From assembly GCF_010435915.1 (NCBI RefSeq), contig NZ_JAAFZH010000001.1, positions 992,001 to 1,056,000 of the forward strand: a stretch of DNA of 64,000 nt, written 5' to 3'. Below, one piece after another: positions 27,508-35,952 of this stretch. The notes beneath the pieces are model-generated. The model was not told the origin of the DNA and searched no databases. It saw nothing but the letters and a program-made list of their open reading frames with translations. Source of the stretch: Spirosoma terrae (GTDB taxonomy: Bacteria > Bacteroidota > Bacteroidia > Cytophagales > Spirosomataceae). Position numbers and translations under genes: made by a program. Position 1 is the first letter of the stretch. Each line of letters opens with the position of its first letter.

Positions 27508-27659
27508 AGTAGGGTACCGGGCTCATCAGCCAGAGAGCTAACTAGTTGAGTTTATGGGCATGGCCTCAATCGGGTTGAGTTCATAACGTTGATGAACTAT
27601 TTTTGCTGAAAAAGCGGCCATTACGTGTTGACCGCAACCTTAAAACTACTTGTGTGAAC

Positions 27660-30074
27660 GTGTCTTCTCGTATACTTCGTCTTCTTTGCGTAGGCATTTT
27701 GCTGCTTGCTGGTGTTACGTCGCTCGTTGCCCAGTCGCCAACCTCCGTCTGGACCAGTCAATACTGGACTGCCCGCTGGATTTTGCATCCGACAGCTCCT
27801 GCCCGCCAGTATGGCATTTATCATTTTCGTAAGTTGTTTGATCTTGGGCAAAAACCTGCTCGATTTGTGGTCCATGTATCGGCCGATAATCGGTACCGTC
27901 TGTTCGTAAACGGGAAAGCAGTTGCGCACGGCCCGGCTCGGAGCGACACGCAGAACTGGAATTACGAAACCATCGATATTGCTCCTTATTTACAGCCAGG
28001 ACGTAACGTACTGGCTTCGCAGGTATGGTATATGGGCGAAGGCGCTCCGTTTGCGCAGATGAGCTATCAGTTAGGATTCGTGTTGCAGGGAGATGGCGAT
28101 ACGGAGAAACTAGTCAATACCGATGCGACCTGGAAAATATGGCGGAATCAGGCTTATTCGCCAATAAAAAACGATATTCCCAAACTGCGTACCTATATCG
28201 TTGTGGGAGATGGCGACCGGGTCGATGCGTCGCAGTATCCGTGGGGATGGGAACAACCCGGATTTGACGATAAAAACTGGGTTGCTGCCAAACCGCTTAG
28301 CTTTCCTACCAAACCGCGCGGATTGGGTACCGACGGCAACTGGGGGCTAGTTCCTCGTACCATTCCTATGATGGAAGAGCGTCCGCTACGGCTGGCATCG
28401 GTTCGACGTAGCGACAACGGAACGATGGACAACGCTTTTCTGCAGGGTAAATCGCCGGTAACCGTACCGGCCAATACCAAAGCCGTATTTCTGCTTGATC
28501 AAAGTTACCTCACCAATGCGTATCCTGAATTGACCGTTAGCCAGGGCAAAAGTTCCACCATTACGGTAGGCTACGCCGAAGCACTGATTGATGCTAAAGG
28601 ACAAAAGGGAAATCGAAATGAGATTGAGGGACGGACGTTACGTGGTTTTGAGGATCAGTTTATTGCCGACGGCGGAGCGAAGCGCGTATTTCGACCGCTT
28701 TGGTTTCGTACGTACCGATACCTCCAGCTAACGGTTGAAACCAAAGACGAACCGCTTATACTCAATGATCTGATCGGTCAATATACTGGCTATCCGTTTG
28801 AAGAAAAGGCCCGTTTTGCGGCCAGTGATACCACCTTACGGAGTATATGGAATGTGGGCTGGCGCACGGCTAAACTTTGTGCGGGTGAGAACTATTACGA
28901 TTGCCCTTATTACGAACAACTCCAGTATACTGGCGATACCCGAATTCAATCGATGATTTCGCTCTACGTAACGGGCGACGACCGGCTGATGCGGAAGGCT
29001 ATTCTGGATTATGACCATAGCCGTTTTAACGACGGCCTAACGCAAAGCCGCTACCCATCGGCAGACTTTCAGGTTATTCCAACGTTCTCGCTGTTTTGGG
29101 TTTGTATGATTCATGATTACTGGATGCATCGGCAGGATGATGAATTTGTGAAGTCGATGCTACCGGGAATACAGGGAGTACTGAACTGGCATGAACAACG
29201 TATTGCGAAGACAGGCTTAAATGGTCCGCTGGAGTGGTGGAATTTCGTAGACTGGTCGAAATGGCAGAACGCAAAAGACGAAGCTGCCGGCGGAGTTCCG
29301 GCGGGTGCCCGCAAGGGTGGTTCCAGCATTTTGTCGCTTCAGCAGGCATATACGTATTTTCGGGCGGGCGATTTGCTGGCGCACTACGGGTATAATGAAC
29401 GGGCGGAACATTATCGGGAGCTGGGTCGTCGGCTCAACAAAGCAGTTTATGCGCAATGCTGGGATGCCAGCCGTGGATTGTTTGCGGATACTCCCTTAGC
29501 CGCTGCCGGTCAAACGGGCAAAAGTAGTTTTAGCCAGCATGCCAATATTCTGGCTGTTCTGACCGATGCTGTGCCCGTTAATCAGCAAGCTACGTTGCTG
29601 CAAAAAGTAATGGCCGATACGTCGCTGACACAGGCTACGTTCTATTTTAAGTATTATCTCTTTGAAGCGCTGAAGAAAACCAGGCAGGGCGATTTGTTTG
29701 TGGCGCAACTCAAACCCTGGCGCGATATGCTGGGTATGGGACTGACCACCTTTGCCGAAAATCCCGAGCCGACCCGTTCCGACTGCCACGCATGGAGTGC
29801 ATCGCCTTTGTACGAATTTTTGTCAATGACCTGCGGAATTCGCCCTGCCGAACCCGGATTTAAGTCGGTCAGAATAGAACCCTATCTGGGCGATCTGACA
29901 ACGGTTAATGGGCAGATCCCTCATCCGCTGGGTTCTATCGTTGTTCAGTTTCAAAAAACAGCGTCAGGAGGCCTGTCGGGTACCGTTACGTTGCCAGCTA
30001 ATCTGTCGGGAACCCTCCGTTGGAAAAGCAAAACGATTCCATTGAAGGCAGGTAGTCAGTCTGTCAGTTTATAA
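27660..30074 (+). CDS. Secreted alpha-L-rhamnosidase-like GH78 enzyme
   Basis: About 804 residues. No in-frame ATG exists near the start; a GTG at 27660 gives a good signal peptide (SSRILRLLCVGILLLAGVTSLVAQ), while TTG at 27603 or GTG at 27654 would lengthen it. An N-terminal beta-sandwich covers about 35-180 (YRLFVNGKAVAHGPARSD). The (alpha/alpha)6 catalytic domain starts near 390 and contains CPYYEQLQYTGDTRIQ, the GH78 motif with the Glu general acid. A C-terminal beta-domain ends the protein. The family removes alpha-L-rhamnose from polysaccharides and glycosides. It is a distant paralogue of the truncated gene at 1-1246. Confidence 0.85.
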   Translation: MSSRILRLLCVGILLLAGVTSLVAQSPTSVWTSQYWTARWILHPTAPARQYGIYHFRKLFDLGQKPARFVVHVSADNRYRLFVNGKAVAHGPARSDTQNWNYETIDIAPYLQPGRNVLASQVWYMGEGAPFAQMSYQLGFVLQGDGDTEKLVNTDATWKIWRNQAYSPIKNDIPKLRTYIVVGDGDRVDASQYPWGWEQPGFDDKNWVAAKPLSFPTKPRGLGTDGNWGLVPRTIPMMEERPLRLASVRRSDNGTMDNAFLQGKSPVTVPANTKAVFLLDQSYLTNAYPELTVSQGKSSTITVGYAEALIDAKGQKGNRNEIEGRTLRGFEDQFIADGGAKRVFRPLWFRTYRYLQLTVETKDEPLILNDLIGQYTGYPFEEKARFAASDTTLRSIWNVGWRTAKLCAGENYYDCPYYEQLQYTGDTRIQSMISLYVTGDDRLMRKAILDYDHSRFNDGLTQSRYPSADFQVIPTFSLFWVCMIHDYWMHRQDDEFVKSMLPGIQGVLNWHEQRIAKTGLNGPLEWWNFVDWSKWQNAKDEAAGGVPAGARKGGSSILSLQQAYTYFRAGDLLAHYGYNERAEHYRELGRRLNKAVYAQCWDASRGLFADTPLAAAGQTGKSSFSQHANILAVLTDAVPVNQQATLLQKVMADTSLTQATFYFKYYLFEALKKTRQGDLFVAQLKPWRDMLGMGLTTFAENPEPTRSDCHAWSASPLYEFLSMTCGIRPAEPGFKSVRIEPYLGDLTTVNGQIPHPLGSIVVQFQKTASGGLSGTVTLPANLSGTLRWKSKTIPLKAGSQSVSL

Positions 30075-30216
30075 ATATACCAATAGTTGTTAGTGCTGCT
30101 GTCTGTAATGTTGACTTATATGTGTCGCTATCAAATCATATATAACGGAATAGCGAAAAAAAATACGTATCAACACGCTTTCGGGCATAGGTAAGCAGAG
30201 CATTCAACGTTTTTTG

Positions 30217-30283
30217 TATTTTTGCAACTTACAAGTTACGGTGGGTATCGAAACGTCCGGACATTTTGCCCGGGCGTTTTTTG
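30217..30283 (+). ncRNA. Candidate small RNA unit: promoter box plus terminator
   Basis: An exact TATTTTTG (TAnnTTTG) at 30217-30224 is followed by about 25 nt of non-coding sequence and then a hairpin AAACGTCCGG ... CCGGGCGTTT with TTTTTTG (about 30251-30283). The predicted transcript is about 50 nt. The next gene has its own -7 box at 30347, so this unit stands alone. No TTG is at the expected position upstream of the box. The RNA is a candidate only; it could instead be an attenuator. Confidence 0.4.
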
Positions 30284-30346
30284 TTTTCGAGTAGCCTGGT
30301 CAGGTTATTTTTTCGGTCATTTATCTGCTCTGATTGACATAGCGAA

Positions 30347-30354
30347 TAGTTTTG
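30347..30354 (+). promoter_or_regulatory. -7 box of the 30378 gene
   Basis: An exact TAGTTTTG followed by CACTC, 23 nt before the ATG at 30378. The nearest TTG upstream is only 10 nt away, too close for the usual spacer, so the -33 half is not supported. Confidence 0.45.
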
Positions 30355-30377
30355 CACTCGATTGCTGATCAACCTGT

Positions 30378-30842
30378 ATGAAACTCCTGGTATACTTTTT
30401 TTTTAACGTAGTACTTTTTGCTCTGTCCGCTCGGGCTCAGCCTGTTCCAAAGGGAGCTACCGCTATTGAAGTGACGACTACGTTAGCCGGTTCAGTGTTG
30501 TTTGAGTCCGTACAGGCTTATCTGGAAGATGCCGGATTCGATATCGACGAAGCCAACGAAGATGAAGGAAGTATTGTAACCGAGTATAAGGTTATTTCGG
30601 ATTTTGGGGCTATCAAAGAACCGGTTCAGATACGTATTCTTGCCCACGTTGAGGAAGGCGTGGTTTTGTTTAAGGGAGAAACTGTTGCTTCAACAATCGG
30701 ACGTAGTAGTCGGAGCAATCCCGTAATTAATACGCTAGGTGTTGATGGGGCGGCCAATGGCGAATTTTCCCTGATGAATGAAGTCATTACGCGGTATGCC
30801 AAAACGTTGGATCTGGCAACTATAGAATACAATGTGCCCTGA
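30378..30842 (+). CDS. Secreted hypothetical protein
   Basis: A 154-residue protein with a signal peptide (MKLLVYFFFNVVLFALSARA). The mature part has an alpha/beta pattern: VLFESVQAYLEDAGFDID, GSIVTEYKVISDF, VQIRILAHVEEGVVLFKGET and a C-terminal helix (LMNEVITRYAKTL). The Glu/Asp-rich loop DIDEANEDEGS is notable. No family was recognised. It stands alone between its own promoter box and a strong terminator. A periplasmic location is likely, the function is not known. Confidence 0.7.
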   Translation: MKLLVYFFFNVVLFALSARAQPVPKGATAIEVTTTLAGSVLFESVQAYLEDAGFDIDEANEDEGSIVTEYKVISDFGAIKEPVQIRILAHVEEGVVLFKGETVASTIGRSSRSNPVINTLGVDGAANGEFSLMNEVITRYAKTLDLATIEYNVP

Positions 30843-30955
30843 ACAGATTTTGGTATGGCAACGAACCGAGTTTCGCCAAAACACTTATACTCCACAACTG
30901 TTTAGGTTTTTGGTGCCTGTGTGTGGGCACTGTGTTAAAGTACACTACCAAGGAG

Positions 30956-30979
30956 AGCCCGGCAACGCCGGGCTTTTTT
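30956..30979 (+). terminator. Terminator after the 30378 gene
   Basis: A perfect 8-bp stem (AGCCCGGC / GCCGGGCT) with a 3-nt loop AAC is followed by six T. The rest of the 30843-31166 gap shows no further structure. Confidence 0.9.
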
Positions 30980-31166
30980 GAAAAAAAACAGGCTACTCTA
31001 AAAAGAGCAGCCCGGAAAAGAAAAGTGTTATCGGCTATATATACGCACCTGGTTTGGATCTGGATTTACTATTCATGAAAAAAATAGCATTTGAGCATAG
31101 TTTTTTTGTGGCTAGTACATATTGGGTTGATAATGAGGGTTTTTTGGACCGACAGAGGTAATAGAT

Positions 31167-31913
31167 TTATTTCCTGAAAATAGTTGTGGCGGCAGCCTGT
31201 GCCCCCGCTAAAATGGTGATATCCGCAATGGTAACGCGGGTTGGGGCGGTGACGGCGTATATAATGGCATCGGCGATATCTTCGGCTTTTAGAGGAGTAA
31301 ACCCTTCATATACTTTAGCCGCCCGATCGGTATCTCCTTTAAAACGAACCACCGAAAATTCGGTTTCTACTGCGCCGGGAGCAATATTGGTTACCTTAAT
31401 GCCATGCTGGGTTAAATCCAGGCGCATACCGGTACTGATGGCTTCGACGGCGGCTTTACTAGCGCAGTACACCGCTCCGTTAGCGTATATTTCTTTGCCC
31501 GCTATTGAGCTGATATTAACAATGTGGCCCCGTTTTTGCTCAACCATCTGTGGAATAACGGCTTTGGAGACATACAGTAAGCCCTGCACGTTACCGTCAA
31601 TCATTTGATCCCAGTCGTCAATATTACCGTCCTGAATGGGGCCAAGGCCATGCGCATTGCCCGCGTTATTGATCAGTACGTCAATCGCTTTCCATTCGTC
31701 CGGTAAACTGCTGATGGCCTCTTCCACTTCATCGCGTGAGCGAATGTCGAAGTTGAGGGTAATAACGGTAGTGCGGGCGCCCAGTTCTTCCTGAAGTTCA
31801 TCCAGACGTTCCTGCCGACGGCCGCATAGAATCAAACGATACTCAAGGTCAGCAAACGCTTCGGCAGTGGCATGTCCAATACCCGAAGTGGCTCCAGTGA
31901 TAAGTGCGATCAT
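31167..31913 (-). CDS. Short-chain dehydrogenase/reductase, YdfG-like
   Basis: A 248-residue classical SDR. The NADP-binding motif is TGATSGIG at 6-13, NNAG at 82-85, and the catalytic Ser (SS at 135-136), Y149 and K153 are in place. GRR after the second strand suggests NADPH preference. The closest known type by eye is YdfG, a 3-hydroxy acid/serine dehydrogenase, but SDR substrates cannot be read from sequence alone. The gene stands alone on the minus strand with a good -7 box upstream. Confidence 0.88.
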   Translation of the reverse strand: MIALITGATSGIGHATAEAFADLEYRLILCGRRQERLDELQEELGARTTVITLNFDIRSRDEVEEAISSLPDEWKAIDVLINNAGNAHGLGPIQDGNIDDWDQMIDGNVQGLLYVSKAVIPQMVEQKRGHIVNISSIAGKEIYANGAVYCASKAAVEAISTGMRLDLTQHGIKVTNIAPGAVETEFSVVRFKGDTDRAAKVYEGFTPLKAEDIADAIIYAVTAPTRVTIADITILAGAQAAATTIFRK

Positions 31914-31937
31914 AAGAATCAGATTGTATGTACTTCA

Positions 31938-31945
31938 CAAAAGTA
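31938..31945 (-). promoter_or_regulatory. -7 box of the SDR gene
   Basis: The minus strand reads TACTTTTG, an exact TAnnTTTG, 25 nt before the ATG. A convincing -33 TTG was not found. Confidence 0.45.
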
Positions 31946-32261
31946 ATAGAATCTAAGCGGGGGGATTCCGATAAAATTGGCTGGAAACGACAGATTTACC
32001 AATCTATGGGGATAGATGCGCATAACGGCCCATAATTTGCTATTGACTACATATGAATTACTGATTGCCGAATTAGATTAGCTCTAGTCACTATAAAATC
32101 AGATCTGTCTAGTATTGATTGCCGCTTAATCAGTTTGAAAGAAAGCGATAAACGCCTTTGCTGAATAGAGGTTATGTGTTGACAGTCAGTTAAATTGGTG
32201 GCTATAGGGATACAACTTAGACGCAATCTGGAAACCAACTGCAATAAGCTATTTTATAACT
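31946..32261. other. 316-bp divergent intergenic region
   Basis: AT-rich spacer between the divergent SDR and GT2 genes. No ORF, repeat or RNA gene was recognised. No exact promoter for the rightward gene was seen. Confidence 0.4.
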
Positions 32262-33248
32262 ATGATTCCTGATTTTTCGGTGGTGATACCGACGTATCAG
32301 CAACCGGCACTGCTTTTGAAATGTCTTGATGCATTGGGGCAACAACGCTTCCCGCGCGATCAATACGAAATTATTGTGGTAGACGATGGAAACTCGCCCG
32401 AAACGGCAGCAGCTGTTGCTCTCTTTACAAAGCAGATTGCTCAGTCGGGCGGACCACTGGAAGTGCGGTATCTGGGTCAACCTCAATCGAGAGGGCCTGC
32501 TGCTGCCCGGAATCGTGGCTGGCGGGCGGCAAGAGGACGTATCGTGGCTTTCACCGATGAAGATTGCTTGCCGCAACCAGCCTGGCTGGCCAATGCGTTG
32601 ACCAGTTTTCAGCGCGGAGCGCAGGTTGTTACGGGCCAGGTACGGTTGACATTACCAGATGAGATTACAGCCTACAACGCCAAAAGCTCCTATCTGGAAA
32701 TGAGCGAATTTATTTCGGCCAATTGTTTCTGTCGGAAATCAGCACTTGACCGAGTCGGCGGTTTTGAGGAAGCGTTTGATTTCGCCTGGCGGGAAGACAA
32801 TGACCTTCAGTTTAAGTTTATTCAGGCTGGTATTCCCATTATCAAATGCCCGGAAGCCGTTGTCGTTCATCCAATGCGCGAAATGCCCTGGTATGCTCCC
32901 CTCACCAACGAACGTAAAAATCGGTATGACGCGTTGCTCTATAAACGTCATCCTGATCTGTTCAGGCAACGTATTGCCATGGACCGGAGCCTGATTCTGG
33001 AGTACTACGCATCCGTTTTAGGGGTGAGCGTTGGCTTTTTAGGAGCGTTGATCGGGAGTACTATGGCTGCTGCAATGGGTTTCGGAGTGTGGAGTGTGCT
33101 GACTATAAATATGCTCGTTAATCAAATGCCGGATAAAGTGACCAGTACGAATCTCCGACAAACCATACTGACTACGCTGGCTACCCCGTTTCTGGCGGTC
33201 TACTGGCGGTTATATGGAGCCGTGAAGTACCGAGTGTTGTATTGGTAA
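32262..33248 (+). CDS. Family 2 glycosyltransferase with C-terminal membrane anchor
   Basis: A 328-residue GT-A enzyme. The nucleotide-sugar-binding start is FSVVIPTYQQPALLLKCLDAL, followed by IIVVDDGN and an acidic metal-binding motif FTDEDC around residues 103-108. The acceptor side has the ED motif in DFAWREDND. Two hydrophobic stretches near 245-285 (VGFLGALIGSTMAAAMGFGVW) anchor it in the membrane. The likely role is transfer to a surface glycan or lipid. It lies before the ebo-like genes but has its own terminator, so it is not part of that operon. Confidence 0.88.
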   Translation: MIPDFSVVIPTYQQPALLLKCLDALGQQRFPRDQYEIIVVDDGNSPETAAAVALFTKQIAQSGGPLEVRYLGQPQSRGPAAARNRGWRAARGRIVAFTDEDCLPQPAWLANALTSFQRGAQVVTGQVRLTLPDEITAYNAKSSYLEMSEFISANCFCRKSALDRVGGFEEAFDFAWREDNDLQFKFIQAGIPIIKCPEAVVVHPMREMPWYAPLTNERKNRYDALLYKRHPDLFRQRIAMDRSLILEYYASVLGVSVGFLGALIGSTMAAAMGFGVWSVLTINMLVNQMPDKVTSTNLRQTILTTLATPFLAVYWRLYGAVKYRVLYW

Positions 33249-33277
33249 ACGAGCGTTGGTTTCGGCTAGTGCATTTT

Positions 33278-33321
33278 ATGCCTCGTTGTCGGTGTCTCAA
33301 AGCCGACAACACGGCATTTTT
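33278..33321 (+). terminator. Terminator after the GT2 gene
   Basis: The stem ATGCC..GTTGTCGG pairs with CCGACAAC..GGCAT (8-bp perfect inner stem, one mismatched pair of bases, then 5 bp) and is followed by TTTTTG. Confidence 0.85.
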
Positions 33322-33436
33322 GTTTGACTCATGGCACCATCATTATACCAATTATTTTGTCGTAAGTGCTTGTTGCTGGTAGTAAGGCTAGCGAAAATGA
33401 CGGTTTCCTTCGATTCTTTTTGCATGTAAGGCACAT

Positions 33437-33470
33437 TTGTAGCATTCCTGTTGTTTATTGGGTAGTTTTG
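33437..33470 (+). promoter_or_regulatory. Full Bacteroidota-type promoter of the ebo-like genes
   Basis: TTG (33437-33439), a 23-nt spacer and TAGTTTTG (33463-33470) match TTG/TAnnTTTG. The start site would lie about 25 nt before the eboD ATG. Confidence 0.6.
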
Positions 33471-33502
33471 AGTTTTCCAGTACAGGGTGAATTACTAATG
33501 AG

Positions 33503-34666
33503 ATGAGCCATTTGCAACAGTCTTTCACGGTTCGATTCGCATACAACGTTTTCTTTACCGAAAAGCTTTTCACGATTACCAATCCAATACTTGCCGATTT
33601 TTTCCGTCAACAGGCTAACGAAACACGTAAGAAAGTTCTCTTCGCTATCGATTCTGGCGTTGTCGATACCCATCCTAATTTGCTGGCCGACATTAAAGCG
33701 TATTTCGATCAATACGCTGATCTGGTTGAGCTGGTCCCGGACCTTATCATAATTCCGGGTGGCGAAGTAGCTAAAAACGATCCGAAGTGGGTTGAACTGC
33801 TTGTGGATGCCGTTGATCGCTACGGTATCGATCGACATTCGTACGTTATCGGATTGGGGGGCGGCTCCATTCTCGATATGGTTGGCTATGCTGCTGCCAT
33901 ATCGCATCGGGGCATTCGCCATATCCGCATACCGACAACGGTTCTGTCTCAGAACGATTCGGGGATTGGCGTAAAAAATAGCGTCAACTATCGGGGTAAG
34001 AAAAACTTCCTTGGTACGTTCGTTCCTCCTGTAGCGGTTTTTAATGACAGCGAGTTCTTAACGACGCTGGATGATCGCGACTGGCGGGCCGGTATTGCCG
34101 AAGCCATTAAAGTGGCGCTAATCAAAGACGCTACGTTCTTCGAATGGATAGAAGCAAATGCGGCTGCACTGGCCGCTCGCGATATGGAAACGATGGCGTA
34201 TCTGATCCATCGTTGCGCGGAAATGCACCTTCAGCATATTGCTGGTGGCGACCCGTTTGAAATAGGATCGTCGCGTCCGCTGGACTTTGGTCATTGGAGC
34301 GCTCATAAGCTGGAACAACTGACCAATTTTGAGCTACGTCATGGCGAAGCAGTTGCCATTGGCATTGCGCTCGATAGTCTGTATTCGCAGAAAATCGGCT
34401 GGCTTTCTGACGCTGATACCACGCGTGTTCTCGCTACGTTACGTACGCTGGGTTTCACGCTTTATCAACCTATGCTTGATGCTGATCATAGCGAAGGTGT
34501 TTTGAAAGGCCTTTCGGAGTTTCGTGAGCACCTCGGTGGGCGCTTGACCATTATGCTGCTGCAGGGTATTGGCAAAGGTGTTGAAGTTCACGAAATTGAT
34601 AATGATCTGGTTCGACAGTCGATTGCAACGCTAAAAGAACAGGAGCCGTCCGTTCAACTCGCATGA
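33503..34666 (+). CDS. eboD: 3-dehydroquinate-synthase-like protein, EboD type
   Basis: A 387-residue member of the sugar-phosphate-cyclase fold. The NAD-binding region has IPGGEVAKND and GLGGGSILDMVGYAA. Metal ligands expected from AroB are E200 (GIAEAIKVALI), H264 and H268 (FGHWSAHKLE) and H280 (RHGEAVAIG), so it is probably a working enzyme. A true aroB for aromatic synthesis is usually elsewhere. Here the next two genes match eboE and eboF, which makes EboD the better name. In cyanobacteria the ebo genes are needed for moving a scytonemin precursor to the periplasm. It shares a 4-bp stop/start overlap (ATGA) with the next gene. Confidence 0.85.
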   Translation: MSHLQQSFTVRFAYNVFFTEKLFTITNPILADFFRQQANETRKKVLFAIDSGVVDTHPNLLADIKAYFDQYADLVELVPDLIIIPGGEVAKNDPKWVELLVDAVDRYGIDRHSYVIGLGGGSILDMVGYAAAISHRGIRHIRIPTTVLSQNDSGIGVKNSVNYRGKKNFLGTFVPPVAVFNDSEFLTTLDDRDWRAGIAEAIKVALIKDATFFEWIEANAAALAARDMETMAYLIHRCAEMHLQHIAGGDPFEIGSSRPLDFGHWSAHKLEQLTNFELRHGEAVAIGIALDSLYSQKIGWLSDADTTRVLATLRTLGFTLYQPMLDADHSEGVLKGLSEFREHLGGRLTIMLLQGIGKGVEVHEIDNDLVRQSIATLKEQEPSVQLA

Positions 34667-35898
34667 AAAAACTAGTTGGACACCTCGGATACTGCACCAA
34701 TATCCACGCGGGCGAAACCTGGACCGATCATTTTGCCGCTCTACAGGATGCCATTCCAACGCTGAAACAACGGTTGTCGCCCGATGCGCCATTTGGCATC
34801 GGTCTTCGCCTGTCCGACATTGCCAGTCAGGAGCTGGAAAAGCCCGAAAATCTGGTTGCGTTTCAACATTGGCTGGCCGATCAGGATTGTTACGTATTCA
34901 CCATGAACGGATTCCCGTTTGGTGGTTTTCACGACGTAGTGGTGAAGGATCAGGTACATACGCCCGACTGGACTACCGAAGCGCGGGTTGAGTACACGAA
35001 ACGGTTGTTCCGGATCTTGTCGGTATTATTGCCCGTCGACGAACTGGGCAATGCCATTCAGGGGGGCGTTTCTACATCGCCACTCTCGTATCGGCATTGG
35101 TTTGAATGGGAGCAGCCAGCCGCCCGCGATTATATTTTTTCGCAGACAACTCAGAATGTGCTGGAAGTTGTGGCTGAATTGATTCAGCTACGGAAGCAAA
35201 CCGACCGGCTGATGCATCTTGATCTGGAACCTGAACCCGATGGTGTTATCGAAACGGCCGACGAGTTCATTGCCTGGTTCACCGATTATCTGTTACCAAT
35301 GGGCATTGAGCAGCTGTCAGAACAGTTTGGTTTGACCGATGAGGAGGCTGAAGCACGTATCTGTGAACACGTTCGGCTTTGTTACGATGTTTGTCATTTT
35401 GCCGTTGGTTACGAACGCCCTGCTGACGTACTCGATAAACTGAAAGCGTATGGTCTCCGGGTCGGTAAAATTCAGATCAGTGCCGCTTTGAAGGCAGAGT
35501 TTCCGGCAGATGCAGAAGGACGTAGTGCCGTAAAGAAAGCATTCGAACAATTCAACGAACCAACCTATCTGCACCAGGTTGTTGCCAGAACCCAGTCGGG
35601 TAATCTGGTACGGTATCCTGATTTACCGGAAGCGCTGACCAAGGGAACCGACGATGAAACGGAATGGCGGGCTCATTTTCATGTGCCACTTTTTGTGGAT
35701 GATTTTGGCCTGTTAAAATCGACCCAGGACGATATTCGTGACGTATTACGTCTGCAAAATGAGCGTTTATTCACGAATCAGCTCGAAGTAGAAACGTATA
35801 CCTGGGGTGTCTTACCCGAGGGATTGAAACTTGGCCTGGTTGATTCCATTGAGCGAGAAATAAAGTGGGTGCTAAAAACAATGATGAATGATGAATAA
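34663..35898 (+). CDS. eboE: TIM-barrel metabolite traffic protein, EboE type
   Basis: A 411-residue protein with a xylose-isomerase-like TIM-barrel look: GIGLRLSDIASQEL, CYVFTMNGFPFGGFH, LMHLDLEPEPDGVIE, CYDVCHFAVGYE and FHVPLFVDDFG. Conserved acidic and His residues sit at strand ends, as for a metal site. The ATG overlaps the eboD stop, so translation is coupled. The last codons (MMNDE, then TAA) lie within the left arm of an inverted repeat. The family name comes from content plus order D-E-F; the reaction is not known for any member. Confidence 0.85.
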   Translation: MKKLVGHLGYCTNIHAGETWTDHFAALQDAIPTLKQRLSPDAPFGIGLRLSDIASQELEKPENLVAFQHWLADQDCYVFTMNGFPFGGFHDVVVKDQVHTPDWTTEARVEYTKRLFRILSVLLPVDELGNAIQGGVSTSPLSYRHWFEWEQPAARDYIFSQTTQNVLEVVAELIQLRKQTDRLMHLDLEPEPDGVIETADEFIAWFTDYLLPMGIEQLSEQFGLTDEEAEARICEHVRLCYDVCHFAVGYERPADVLDKLKAYGLRVGKIQISAALKAEFPADAEGRSAVKKAFEQFNEPTYLHQVVARTQSGNLVRYPDLPEALTKGTDDETEWRAHFHVPLFVDDFGLLKSTQDDIRDVLRLQNERLFTNQLEVETYTWGVLPEGLKLGLVDSIEREIKWVLKTMMNDE

Positions 35899-35952
35899 TG
35901 AAATAGCCTGTCGGGTATATCATTCATCACTTATCATTCCTCATTCATCATT
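35880..35952. repeat. Inverted repeat at the eboE/eboF junction
   Basis: The segments 35880-35891 and 35941-35952 are perfect 12-nt inverted repeats (AATGATGAATGA), extended by further imperfect ATTCATCA-type units. The repeat covers the eboE stop and ends at the eboF ATG (35953). It resembles, in composition, the ATTCA-rich repeats at 13581-13637 and 50742-50813. Confidence 0.6.

Noticed and set aside
30290..30308. GTAGCCTGG..CAGGTTA as a third copy of the GCCTGGACGTCC repeat
   Set aside because: Only the outer ends match, and the core is missing. It is mentioned as a possible remnant but is too short to list as a repeat.
33503..34666. The DHQS-like gene taken as the house-keeping aroB
   Set aside because: The two following genes match eboE and eboF, and the three are translationally or transcriptionally linked. 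EboD is the better explanation.
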